Positions 38,485 through 46,923 of a DNA stretch of 64,000 nt are shown in pieces. This DNA comes from Candidatus Vicinibacter affinis. GTDB lineage: Bacteria; Bacteroidota; Bacteroidia; Chitinophagales; Saprospiraceae. Both the position numbers and the translations under genes were made by a program. The stretch's first letter is position 1, and every line of letters begins with the position of its first letter. Under the pieces are notes generated by a model that worked only from the letters and a program-made list of their open reading frames with translations, was not told where the DNA came from and ran no database searches. The DNA lies in NCBI GenBank assembly GCA_016714365.1, contig JADJNH010000007.1, positions 558,001 to 622,000 of the forward strand, read 5' to 3'.

Positions 38485-39260
38485 CTTTGTAAGCAGTACG
38501 TAAGCTTTAAGCCGGGAGGCTCAAAGCAACCGTGATGCTGCAGGAGGCTCGAAGCAAGCGAAAGGGTTGTTTCATGGGTCCTCGCTTGAAACTATAGGGC
38601 AAAAGGAAGTTGCGATTTTTACTTTGTGGGATGTAATTAGAGTAGGCTCAGCGGGACACGTTCAACTCATCCCCCAATAAATTGGGGGCACGGCCCCGGC
38701 CCTTCTCTTAAAAGAGAAGGGAGGAAGACTACTGAGGATGTGTTACCATCTACAAGCTTTAAGCCGGGAGGCTCAAAGCAACCCGGGGTTGTTTCATGGT
38801 CCTCGCTTGAAACTAAAGGGCAAAAGGAAGTTGCGATTTTTACTCTGTGGGATGTAATTAGAGTAGGCTCAGCGGGACACGTTCAACTCATCCCCCAATA
38901 AATTGGGGGCACGGCCCCGGCCCTTCTCTTAAAAGAGAAGGGAGGAAGACTAGTCGGGATTTGAGATCATCTTTAAAGCTTTAAGCCCAGAGGCTCAAAG
39001 TAACCGAAAGGGTTGTTTCATGCGTCCTCGGTTGAAACGGAGGGAGGGGGAAAAGGAAGTTGCGATTTTTACTCTGTGGGAGGCACTTAGTTTAGGCTCA
39101 GCGGGATGTATTCAGCTCATCCCCCCCCAATAAATTGGGGGGGCACAGCCCCGACCCTTCTCTTAAAAGAGAAGGGAGGAAGACTACTTTGGATGTGAGA
39201 TCATCTTTCAAGCTTTAAGCCGGGAGGCCCAAATCAACCATGATGCTGCGGGAGGCTAAA
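38485..39260. repeat. Cluster of four or more composite palindromic repeats
   Basis: One copy of the GCAGTACGTAAGCTTTAAGC plus GGTTGTTTCATG part lies at 38485-38595. Three copies of the longer part follow at about 38647-38785, 38864-39005 and 39092-39240, each with CAGCGGGAC/T, CCCCCAATAAATTGGGGG, CCCTTCTCTTAAAAGAGAAG and AAGCTTTAAGCC. Stretches of about 60 bp between copies (AAAAGGAAGTTGCGATTTTT, CTCTGTGGGA) are duplicated too, so this is tandem amplification of a roughly 220-bp unit. The whole 38301-39416 interval has no credible gene. Confidence 0.92.
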
Positions 39261-39393
39261 CGCAACTTCTGTTTATATCGGGGTTTCAAACCCGCCAGTC
39301 AGTGGTGGCGGTTGTAAACTGCGAAAATCCACGTCAGATATTCACATTGTTGCATTGCAGGATTGCAGCATTTTACCATTTTTAGTTTGGGTA

Positions 39394-39424
39394 TTGACTT
39401 TCAATATTTTAAGCCTTATATTTG
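39394..39424 (+). promoter_or_regulatory. Promoter of the haloperoxidase-like gene
   Basis: TATATTTG at 39417-39424, with TTGAC starting at 39394-39395 about 19-20 bp upstream, fits the Bacteroidota sigma pattern well. Transcription would start near 39431, which supports the ATG at 39445 over the ATG at 39355. Confidence 0.65.
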
Positions 39425-39444
39425 CAGTACTCAAATTTAAACCT

Positions 39445-40791
39445 ATGAAAAAATTGTTGTTTTTCTCAGGGCTTGTCGTCTTTTTCTCCCTTTTCACGCA
39501 ATGTAAGAAAGAAGAAACTATTAAGCCTGAAGTTAAGACCGTGGTGGATTATGACGGACTGGTCACTCAGGAATGGTTCAAATTGGAATGCACCATTGTT
39601 AAAGAAACTGCCGGCTTTTTTCCCCCTCAGGCCGCAAGAGCTTTCGGCTATACAGGAATTGCGCTATATGAAAGTATTTCTCAGGGATGGAAAGATCCAG
39701 TAAGTTTATCCGGACAGCTTAATGGCTTTTCTGCGGGATCCATACCTGCTGTGGAAACCGGACAGGAATACCACTGGGGGATAGTCGCCAATTATGCCCT
39801 TGGCGAAATTATCAAGAAAATGTTTGAGCAAAAGATCAGTAAAGATAATTTAAACAGGATCTTTGACCTGGAGACTAAATGGTACGATAAGTTTCTTTTG
39901 GAGACCACAGAGGCCGTCGCTAAGCGATCCAAGGAATATGGCAATGCAGTTGCTCTTGCAATTTTCGAATATTCCAAGACCGATGGCGGTCATGAATCCT
40001 ATGTCGACCCTTTCCAACTTCCTTACACCTGGCCAAAAAATAACGGTGCCTGGGTACCCACCAGCGCAACCTTAAATCCATTGGCACCAAGATGGGCCTC
40101 CAACAGACCTTTTTTGAATGCCAATATCACCGAAGGCCAACCAGCAGCACATACAGCTTATTCCACGGTCGTGACTTCCGAATTTTACAAAGAAGCCATG
40201 CAAGTTTATAATACAGTTACTAACGCCACATCCGAGCAGAAAGAAATTGCTAAATTTTGGGCAGACGACCCATTTAACACTTGCACACCCACCGGTCATA
40301 CTTTCAACATTATGACCCAACTGTTAGAGGAAAATGAAGCCAATCTGGGTACCTGCGCCATAGGCTATGCCAAACTTGCCATCGCTGAAAACGATGCCTT
40401 CATCGCCTGTTGGAAAACCAAATATGATTATTTTTTAATTCGTCCGGTTAGCTATATCAGACAAAATATTGATGCCAGTTTTGCGACGGTTATTGGAACC
40501 CCTCCTTTCCCGGCATACACCTCTGGACACGCTACTGAAGCTGCCGCCGGTGCAAGGATATTTACAGATATGTTTACAGATGGAGATGGTTTTTATCCAT
40601 TTACTGATCGTACTCAAATCCAATTTGGATTTTCAGTGAGGAATTTTGATAATTTCAATCAGATGGCTGAAGAATGTGCCAACTCAAGACTGTTCGGAGG
40701 CATACATTACAATACCGATAATCTGAACGGTCTAAAAATGGGACGCTCCATCGGGGATAATGTGAATAAAAAAATTCAATGGCCGGAATAA
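39445..40791 (+). CDS. Vanadium-haloperoxidase-like (PAP2-family) lipoprotein
   Basis: 448 residues from the ATG at 39445. The frame is open from 39355, but that start lies upstream of the promoter. The lipoprotein signal is FFSLFTQC followed by KKEE. The C-terminal half has the three oxyanion-binding motifs of the vanadium haloperoxidase/PAP2 family: KTKYDYFLIRPVSYI, PAYTSGHATEAAAGA and SRLFGGIHYNTDN. Bacteroidota homologues are lipid-anchored and usually annotated as vanadium-dependent haloperoxidases or phosphatases; the motifs do not distinguish halide oxidation from phosphatase activity. The next gene overlaps its end by 13 nt. Confidence 0.9.
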   Translation: MKKLLFFSGLVVFFSLFTQCKKEETIKPEVKTVVDYDGLVTQEWFKLECTIVKETAGFFPPQAARAFGYTGIALYESISQGWKDPVSLSGQLNGFSAGSIPAVETGQEYHWGIVANYALGEIIKKMFEQKISKDNLNRIFDLETKWYDKFLLETTEAVAKRSKEYGNAVALAIFEYSKTDGGHESYVDPFQLPYTWPKNNGAWVPTSATLNPLAPRWASNRPFLNANITEGQPAAHTAYSTVVTSEFYKEAMQVYNTVTNATSEQKEIAKFWADDPFNTCTPTGHTFNIMTQLLEENEANLGTCAIGYAKLAIAENDAFIACWKTKYDYFLIRPVSYIRQNIDASFATVIGTPPFPAYTSGHATEAAAGARIFTDMFTDGDGFYPFTDRTQIQFGFSVRNFDNFNQMAEECANSRLFGGIHYNTDNLNGLKMGRSIGDNVNKKIQWPE

Positions 40792-41258
40792 GACCGGACA
40801 AAGTATTGCCACGCTCTGAAAAAGTTGATTCTTGTGCAAGTCCACAAGGTCTTTTTGCTTGGTTTTATTTACTCATATTTTTATCAGTTTATTTTTTCTC
40901 TTACGGGTGTAAGAATACAAACAAAATTTCCACGCTCGAACAGGACAGTCGTTTGCTTGCTACCTTGTATTGTGAAGCTAAGCAGTTGAAGGAGGAAAGA
41001 TTTCTACTTGCAGATCATATCCGATTCTCAGAAGATTCTTTGATGCAATTTCCCGAAAAAAATAAATATTTTTTGTCCCGTTTGGATTCTTTAAACAAGC
41101 TTATCGAACCACTCCACGAGCAAACAAAAAATAAATCAGAGCAAATTAAATTGTTGCAACAAAAATTATACGATTCAATCTATACGTCAAAACAAGATAG
41201 AATAATTCTGGATCAAGAGTTTTTGAAAGTCTCCAACCAGTTATGTTCGGACAAATAA
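40779..41258 (+). CDS. Small coiled-coil lipoprotein
   Basis: 159 residues, starting inside the last codons of the haloperoxidase-like gene. After a polar N-terminus there is a hydrophobic stretch (FAWFYLLIFLSVYFFSYGC) ending in a likely lipobox Cys. The rest is Lys/Glu/Gln-rich and helical (EQDSRLLATLYCEAKQLKEE to the end). The internal start suggests it may begin later than the first ATG, and the overlap suggests co-translation. Family unknown. Confidence 0.65.
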   Translation: MAGIRPDKVLPRSEKVDSCASPQGLFAWFYLLIFLSVYFFSYGCKNTNKISTLEQDSRLLATLYCEAKQLKEERFLLADHIRFSEDSLMQFPEKNKYFLSRLDSLNKLIEPLHEQTKNKSEQIKLLQQKLYDSIYTSKQDRIILDQEFLKVSNQLCSDK

Positions 41259-41291
41259 CTTAGGTTTCCTTTTTTATTTTATAGCAAGAAA

Positions 41292-41319
41292 ATGGGGTGA
41301 TGTTGTGGCACCACCCCAT
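41292..41319. terminator. Hairpin between convergent genes
   Basis: ATGGGGTGATG and CACCACCCCAT form an 11-bp stem with one mismatch and a TTGTGG loop. On the minus strand it is followed by TTTTCTTGC, so it probably serves the 41415-42113 gene, and it could work in both directions. Confidence 0.55.
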
Positions 41320-41414
41320 GACAATCTAAACCCAAATTAACCTTACCTGATCCTAAAATCAGGCAATCTAATTAACTATTCAAAAATCTAAAATCACTTA
41401 GCCTAAATCCTTCA

Positions 41415-42113
41415 TCAAACAAATGGTGCAAATACACTCAACTTAAGTGTCGTACCATCCTTTAGTTGGTATTCCAAATAAACAAGTCCAAAACGATGGT
41501 TGATTCTGTAAACTACTTTTGAAATTACAGGGTCGTCTGCCGGAGCATTTTGCTCTATTTTGGAAGTCTTAATGTAAAAGAACCCCAATGGCCATTCGTC
41601 AATTCCTGTTTTTTCTGTTACTGTCCTGACTAACTCCTCTCCTTTGGAATTGGTAACGGTGTACTTAGTTCCCACACCATCCCCATATTTTCCAATAACC
41701 CAAGGCTTCCCTTCAACAAAGAAATCCTGATACCCCTCTGACGTTATTTTAAGTTTGAATTCAAAACTCAATTTACCATCCGGCGCAAGGGTAAATGCAG
41801 TATCGAACTTATAGTAATTTGAAAGTTGGGTTAAATAATTAAGAGCCTTGAGTTTCAACTCATTCGAGAATTGATTCAAATCAATAACGGCTTTATAAGT
41901 TACCAAACCATCTTCATTCTTAACCACAGTGATACTTCCACCGTTAATGTTTTGGTTTCCGTAGCTTCCAAAAACAGATGAAACCCCATTCACCGGTGTC
42001 AATGGAATATTCGTATTTCCCCCCAGCGAATTAGGAGAACTGTCCTCCTTCTCGCAGGAAATCCATAGAAATAATACCAAAAACAAGCCGCATGCATAAA
42101 ATAATTTTCTCAT
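41415..42113 (-). CDS. Lipoprotein of unknown function
   Basis: 232 residues. The signal FYACGLFLVLFLWISC is followed by EKED, a typical Bacteroidota surface-lipoprotein start. The mature part begins with a flexible Asn/Pro/Gly stretch and then a beta-rich domain (GGSITVVKNEDGLVTYKAVI, KLSFEFKLKITSEGY, LVYLEYQLKDGTTLKLS). I do not recognise the family. It is monocistronic and convergent with the preceding gene. Confidence 0.8.
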   Translation of the reverse strand: MRKLFYACGLFLVLFLWISCEKEDSSPNSLGGNTNIPLTPVNGVSSVFGSYGNQNINGGSITVVKNEDGLVTYKAVIDLNQFSNELKLKALNYLTQLSNYYKFDTAFTLAPDGKLSFEFKLKITSEGYQDFFVEGKPWVIGKYGDGVGTKYTVTNSKGEELVRTVTEKTGIDEWPLGFFYIKTSKIEQNAPADDPVISKVVYRINHRFGLVYLEYQLKDGTTLKLSVFAPFV

Positions 42114-42422
42114 GATTATAACATTTTAAATTATAAAAGAAATCACCTCATCGACTGCCTCATAATCCTAACATCCACCTAAACAAGTATAATCTGTTTA
42201 TGGCAAGTTATTGTGATTTTCATTAGTTGCTGAATTGATAGATATCATCAAAATATTTATAGGCAAATTCTTCTTGCCATTAAAATTCTAAATGTTGAAA
42301 TCGGTGCGGGCATTTTGATAAATGCTCTCTTGATAAAAAGAAATTGTTTACCACATAGTCAATTTCAAAAAGTTTTTACTTCTCTTAAAATGCTGTTTAA
42401 TGCAATATCCGATAAGGTAAAT
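42114..42422. other. Intergenic gap, nothing identified
   Basis: 309 bp of AT-rich sequence between two same-strand genes. I see no open frame, strong hairpin or repeat. It probably holds the upstream region of the lipoprotein gene and the end of the fic transcript. Confidence 0.5.
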
Positions 42423-43463
42423 CTATAACAAACTATAATGAGTAGCCTTGCCTGTTCCCTCCTTAAAAAGATATTTTTGTGTAACTAGTCTGCTCAGCAT
42501 TTTTTTAACGCTGGGTAAAGGAATACCGATAATGGTTGATATCTCCGAAGAACTTAGACCGGGTTGATTTTCGATGACGGTACAAATTCTCTTTTCTTTT
42601 AAAGTTAAATTTTTTTGTACAATTTTTAAGTTGAGATTCATTTCCAATTCAAGCTGTAGATTCATCAAACAACTCAGAAAAAATTTCAACCAGGCAGCAA
42701 CATTTTCTGAGGGTCTTTCTTTTTGGGTGAGGGTTAATATATTATCAAACTCAGCCTTCCTTTGCTGAATTTCATGTTCCAGACTTACATATTGAATCCA
42801 GGAATAACCACTTTTCAACATCAACAAATAAACCAGCAGGTAAGCCATCCTACCATTGCCATCCTGAAACGGTCGAATGCATAAAAATTCATAAAAAAAT
42901 AGTGCAATTTTAATGATGCTTATGGATGCATGATCTGCTTGATACCATTCCAACAATTGCTGCATTGCCTCGATGGTATGTAACCCCGGTTCAGCAGACC
43001 TGAACACCAGTTCTTTACTCCCATCAGGAAGAATATTTTCCAGATTATTGTTTATACGTTTGTAGTCCCCCCGGTGCCAGTCATCCTTTTGACTAAATTT
43101 TAAAATCACATTTTGCAATGCCTTCAAAAATGGTTCATTCACCTCTTGATTTGGTTGACTCTGCACAATTTGCCTGTAAGCAGCAATATAACCTCCGAAT
43201 ATTTGCATCTCTCTCGGATCATCCTTCGTAAAAATGGGGGTCTTGAAAAAGTGCTCAATTTTGTCCTCCCCAATTTCAAAACCCTCTAACCGAAGTACAG
43301 CACCCAGTGACCGATTAATGGTTTTTAATTTAAGTGCATTAAGGTGGTTCATCGACCGTCGCTCCATATCCGGCCATAAGGCATCAAACCTCTCCACTGC
43401 AATTAACCGGTCCAACAACTCTAAGTCAGGATTAATTCGGAATTTGAATGTATTAAGCCCCAT
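42423..43463 (-). CDS. Fic-family protein with His-to-Arg change in the active motif
   Basis: 346 residues in the usual arrangement of large Fic proteins: an N-terminal helical region, a Fic core with FYEFLCIRPFQDGNGRMAYLL, the following SGYSWIQYVSLEHEIQ segment, and a C-terminal winged helix (LSSSEISTIIGIPLPSVKKML). The canonical HPFxxGNGR motif reads RPFQDGNGR; the codon is CGA and there is no nearby frame change. The usual inhibitory S/TxxxE(G/N) segment would be AVLRLEG here, with Val where Ser/Thr is expected. Active Fic enzymes transfer AMP using that His, so this copy may be inactive or have another role such as DNA binding. Three TACGTA palindromes lie upstream. Confidence 0.9.
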   Translation of the reverse strand: MGLNTFKFRINPDLELLDRLIAVERFDALWPDMERRSMNHLNALKLKTINRSLGAVLRLEGFEIGEDKIEHFFKTPIFTKDDPREMQIFGGYIAAYRQIVQSQPNQEVNEPFLKALQNVILKFSQKDDWHRGDYKRINNNLENILPDGSKELVFRSAEPGLHTIEAMQQLLEWYQADHASISIIKIALFFYEFLCIRPFQDGNGRMAYLLVYLLMLKSGYSWIQYVSLEHEIQQRKAEFDNILTLTQKERPSENVAAWLKFFLSCLMNLQLELEMNLNLKIVQKNLTLKEKRICTVIENQPGLSSSEISTIIGIPLPSVKKMLSRLVTQKYLFKEGTGKATHYSLL

Positions 43464-43477
43464 TTGATTCGTATTTA

Positions 43478-43504
43478 TACGTAAATATACGTATTTGATA
43501 CGTA
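43478..43504 (-). promoter_or_regulatory. Triple TACGTA operator-like array upstream of fic
   Basis: Perfect TACGTA palindromes start at 43478, 43488 and 43499, i.e. 10 and 11 bp apart, so on one face of the helix. They begin 15 bp upstream of the fic start codon. The winged helix of the Fic protein is a candidate ligand. Confidence 0.55.
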
Positions 43505-43696
43505 ATTTAATCCATTCTGAACTTTTTCTAATGATTGTTTAAGTCCCTCTGCCTCTTCTAAGAATGAAATAATTCTTTGAATGTGTTATTGGCAAATGCA
43601 CTCAGTGAACTTCTAACCTTCAAATGCTCCTCCATCCCTCTAAATTCATTCGCCAATTGACTCATTTTCTCATTGACTCATTAGCTCATTACCTAA

Positions 43697-44072
43697 TCCT
43701 CCCGTTAGCCGCTTTCGCGCCTACCTGCCAACGCAGTCAGGCAGGGTTCCCTCTCTTATCGTTCTGTCGCACGATACTCTGCTGAAGCAGAGATCGTTCA
43801 GTCATACTAATTGGCTAATTTTCAAATTCTCTAATTCTCTAATTCTCTAATTCTTCCGCTAGCCGCTTTCGCGCCTGCCTGCCAACGCAGTCAGGCAGGG
43901 TTCCTTCTCTTATCGTGCTGTCGCACGATACTCTGCTTGCAGCAGAGATCGTTCAGTCAACCATTAACTCATTAGCTCATTTCCTAATCCTCCCGTTAGC
44001 CGCTTTCGCGGTTCCTTCTCTTATCGTGCTGTCGCACGATACTCTGCTTGCAGCAGAGATCGTTCAGTCATC
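43697..44072. repeat. Three copies of a multi-hairpin intergenic repeat
   Basis: Copies at about 43697-43804, 43853-43958 and 43990-44072. Each has GTTAGCCGCTTTCGCG, then (copies 1 and 2) CCTGCCAACGCAGTCAGGCA, then TATCGTGC-TGTC-GCACGATA (one base differs in copy 1), then CTCTGC-nn-GCAGAG and ATCGTTCAGTCA. Copy 3 lacks the second part. TAATTCTC is repeated four times at about 43825-43855 between copies 1 and 2. No credible gene lies in 43505-44067. Confidence 0.9.
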
Positions 44073-46200
44073 TCCCTGCCGGAGTAAACTGTATTGCGCA
44101 ACCCCCGCCGGGTGCCAGGCGTATCTTTAGCTTTTCGGTAGATCTGATGGTTTTTTTATCTATCACGTAACTCATAGGATTCCTTTCCCAATCAGCGCTG
44201 TCTCCATCTCTGTAAACAACCGTGGTATATTTCTTTCCGGGAGTAAGAAAGCTGAGGTCCGGCTCAAAAAGTCTTTCCTGTTCATCGGTGATTGCGCCAA
44301 CAAACCATTGTTTTCCATTCCGTTCACGTCTGGCCATGTAAATGTAATCGCCGGGTTCAGCATCCAATACCACGGTAGTATCCCAATCAGTAGGCACTTC
44401 TTTGATAAATTTAAAAGCATCCGGACGCTTTTCATAATTTTCAATCAGGTCTGCAGCCATTTGAATAGGGCTGTACATGGTTACATACAGAGCCAACTGT
44501 TTTGCAAGAGTAGTATGTACCTGTTCTTTTTTAGCTGAATCATAGACATTCATTTTGATCTGAAATATGCCTGGGGTATAATCCATAGGGCCTCCCAACA
44601 AACGGGTGAAGGGTAGTATCGTCTCGTGCTCCGGGAGGTTACCGCGGCTCCAGGCATTGAACTCATTGCCCCGGGCTGCTTCATTGGACCACCAATTGGG
44701 ATAAGTTCTATGAAGACCGGTAGGTCTTACGGGTTCATGCAAATCCATGGTCATTTTATTCAGCCCAAACTTACTGGCCAAACGTTCATAATGGTCAACC
44801 ATCCATTGACCGTCGTGGTGCTCACCTCTGGGAATGATTTTCCCCACATAACCTCCTTTTATTCCCGGATATCCATATTGTATCATAAACCGGATTGCTG
44901 TGTCCAGCTGTCTTTCATAATCCGTTACCGCACCTGAAGTTTCATGGTGCATGATAAGTTTCACATTTTTAGCTTTCGCTCGTGCGGAAATCGCATTGAT
45001 GTCAAAATCGGGATAAGGCTTTGAAAAACTAAAAATGTGTTCCCGGTATGCACCAAACCAATCTTCCCATCCCTCATTCCATCCTTCTACCAGAACGTAG
45101 GGAATATCATGTTTGGAGGCAAAATCAATATATCGTATTACATTGGCAGTATTCGCCCCATGGTGATTGACTTTCTTCCAGAATTTAGAAGAGAGGGCAG
45201 TGCTTTTATCCCAATAATTCCAACTACTTTTTCCTACATGCATTTCCCACCACACCCCAATGAACTTTCCGGGTTTGATGAAAGAAGGGTCCGCAATTTT
45301 ACTGGGTTCATTTAGATTAAGAATGATTCTGTTGGTTAAAATATCTTTGGCCTTTTTAGCATAAAGTATGACTCTCCAAGGGGTCTTGTCCCCCCCTTGT
45401 AAATAGGCTTTATTGCCCAAAACATCGGGTACCAGATGAGATTTTAATTCCAGTTTGCTTCTATCGATTTCCAGATTCATTGCAGGATAATGCACCAATG
45501 CCGCTTCATGAATTGCTAGATAATAACCATCTCCTGCAATCATCATCAACGGCGTCTGAACAAGACTGTCATGGACCGATTGCTTGAATGCAATGTTGTT
45601 GTCTTCACTAAATTGCAGCGCATGTATTTGACTGAGTTTCGAGCGGCTGTATCTGTATTCGTTGGTGTCATAGTCACCCGGAATCCAGTACACATCGTGG
45701 TCAGCATCCAAAGGAAAAGTGGTGAGTTCATCACTTACAGTAAAAAGTCCAAGGTTTCCATCTTCCGGAAAAATATAACGAAATCCCAAACCATCATCAA
45801 ACAATCTAAATTCAAGAATTAAAGTTCTCTTTGTTGCTCCCAAAATTTGCTTAAGCCTGACATTTAAGGATCTGTAATGATTTCTAATCTGCTTCTCTTC
45901 TCCCCACACGGTTGTCCAGCTGTCATCCATTTCTAAAGTATAATGACTGTCCACGACAAAATCCTTGTCAAGACCAATCGCATCCTTTAAAAGAATCCCC
46001 AGTCGCCCGTCTTTCACAATTGGTAAACCCTCTGCTTTGAATCCATACCGTGGCCTCCCTTGCTCATCCAGATAGAATTTTAATTCCATCAAATTATTTG
46101 GAGAGTTAAGTTTGAGAACATTTGCAACCTGAGCATTTAATACATTCCCCATCAAAATAAATGCACTAAGCACCCCACTCAGTAATCCTATTAATTTCAT
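44068..46200 (-). CDS. Glycoside hydrolase family 97 protein (alpha-glucosidase-like)
   Basis: 710 residues from the ATG at 46200, chosen because the signal peptide (KLIGLLSGVLSAFILMGNVLNAQ) starts there; an ATG at 46233 is in frame. It shows the GH97 layout: an N-terminal beta-sandwich (LMELKFYLDEQGRPRYGF), a (beta/alpha)8 barrel with YVLVEGWNEGWEDWFG, GGYVGKIIPRGEHHDGQW, MDLHEPVRPTGLHRTYPN and SNEAARGNEFNAW, and PFTRLLGGPMDYTPG. The Glu residues in HEPVRPTG and NEAARGNE fit the inverting SusB-type subgroup, so an alpha-glucosidase acting on malto-oligosaccharides in the periplasm is likely. No SusCD pair is adjacent. TATTTTTG at 46227-46220 is a possible promoter box. Confidence 0.93.
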   Translation of the reverse strand: MKLIGLLSGVLSAFILMGNVLNAQVANVLKLNSPNNLMELKFYLDEQGRPRYGFKAEGLPIVKDGRLGILLKDAIGLDKDFVVDSHYTLEMDDSWTTVWGEEKQIRNHYRSLNVRLKQILGATKRTLILEFRLFDDGLGFRYIFPEDGNLGLFTVSDELTTFPLDADHDVYWIPGDYDTNEYRYSRSKLSQIHALQFSEDNNIAFKQSVHDSLVQTPLMMIAGDGYYLAIHEAALVHYPAMNLEIDRSKLELKSHLVPDVLGNKAYLQGGDKTPWRVILYAKKAKDILTNRIILNLNEPSKIADPSFIKPGKFIGVWWEMHVGKSSWNYWDKSTALSSKFWKKVNHHGANTANVIRYIDFASKHDIPYVLVEGWNEGWEDWFGAYREHIFSFSKPYPDFDINAISARAKAKNVKLIMHHETSGAVTDYERQLDTAIRFMIQYGYPGIKGGYVGKIIPRGEHHDGQWMVDHYERLASKFGLNKMTMDLHEPVRPTGLHRTYPNWWSNEAARGNEFNAWSRGNLPEHETILPFTRLLGGPMDYTPGIFQIKMNVYDSAKKEQVHTTLAKQLALYVTMYSPIQMAADLIENYEKRPDAFKFIKEVPTDWDTTVVLDAEPGDYIYMARRERNGKQWFVGAITDEQERLFEPDLSFLTPGKKYTTVVYRDGDSADWERNPMSYVIDKKTIRSTEKLKIRLAPGGGCAIQFTPAGR

Positions 46201-46309
46201 TTGATATTTTCTTGAGGAACAAAAATAGGGCATTAATGTATTATGGTACTAAATCATTATAACCTTCAAGCATTATACCATTTTCATATTTTCGATAACC
46301 TCTTTCGTG

Positions 46310-46915
46310 CCTGCCTACCGACCGTAGGGTGTCTCGGTTGCAAACCGAGCCAATCGATTTTAGGGTGAACATTCGATCGGAATTTTTTCGTTTGGTGTCT
46401 CGGCTGCAAACCGAGCCAATCGAACAGTCATTCAATTAACTCATTAGCTCATTCTCAAATTAACTCATTTCCTACAAGGAGTTTAGAAAGTACTATTTGC
46501 AATCTTCGTCATTAACTCATTAGCTCATTCTCAAATTAACCAATTATTTACGGAGTGTCTAGCTAGTGCCATTCATGATCTTCGTCAGTTTGACGCTGGG
46601 AAGCATCAAACAACCCGGTTATTTCGAGCTTCCTAGCTTGAAATTTACGAGGAGTTTAGAAAGTACTATTTGCAATCTTCGTCATTAACTCATTAGCTCA
46701 TTCTCAAATTAACCAATTATTTACGGAGTGTCTAGCTAGTGCCATTCATGATCTTCGTTTGGTAGCTCGGTTGCAAACCGAGCCAATCGATCAGTCATTC
46801 AATTAACTCATTAGCTCATTTTCAAATTAACTCATTTCCTACGAGGAGTTTAGCAAGTACTATTTGCAATCTTCGTCATTAACTCATTAGCTCATTCTCA
46901 AATTAACTCATTTCC
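46310..46915. repeat. Intergenic direct and palindromic repeats
   Basis: CTCGGTTGCAAACCGAG-type palindromes followed by CCAATCGA lie near 46334, 46398 and 46768. TTAACTCATTAGCTCATTCT, CAAATTAACTCATTTCC and GGAGTTTAGAAAGTACTATT recur near 46436, 46512, 46684, 46804 and 46879. GAGTGTCTAGCTAGTGCC occurs twice (46556 and 46726). This is tandem expansion of a unit of about 170-250 bp. No credible gene lies in 46228-46923. Confidence 0.88.
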
Positions 46916-46923
46916 CACTTTCC

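Noticed and set aside
39355..39444. N-terminal extension of the haloperoxidase-like gene
   Set aside because: It lies upstream of and across the TATATTTG promoter box, and the lipoprotein signal starts at 39445.
42423..43463. Frameshift as the explanation for the Fic His-to-Arg change
   Set aside because: The frame is continuous and all flanking family residues are in register, so a point difference is the simpler reading.
43915..44130. 71-codon plus frame ending in the GH97 gene
   Set aside because: It is built from two copies of the hairpin repeat; the internal peptide duplication mirrors the DNA repeat.
46241..46435. 64-codon minus frame upstream of GH97
   Set aside because: Repeat-derived (SIGSVCxRDT twice) and without family resemblance.
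46436..46915. Regular repeats considered as a CRISPR array
   Set aside because: Repeat units are long and uneven, spacers are not unique, and no cas genes are near.
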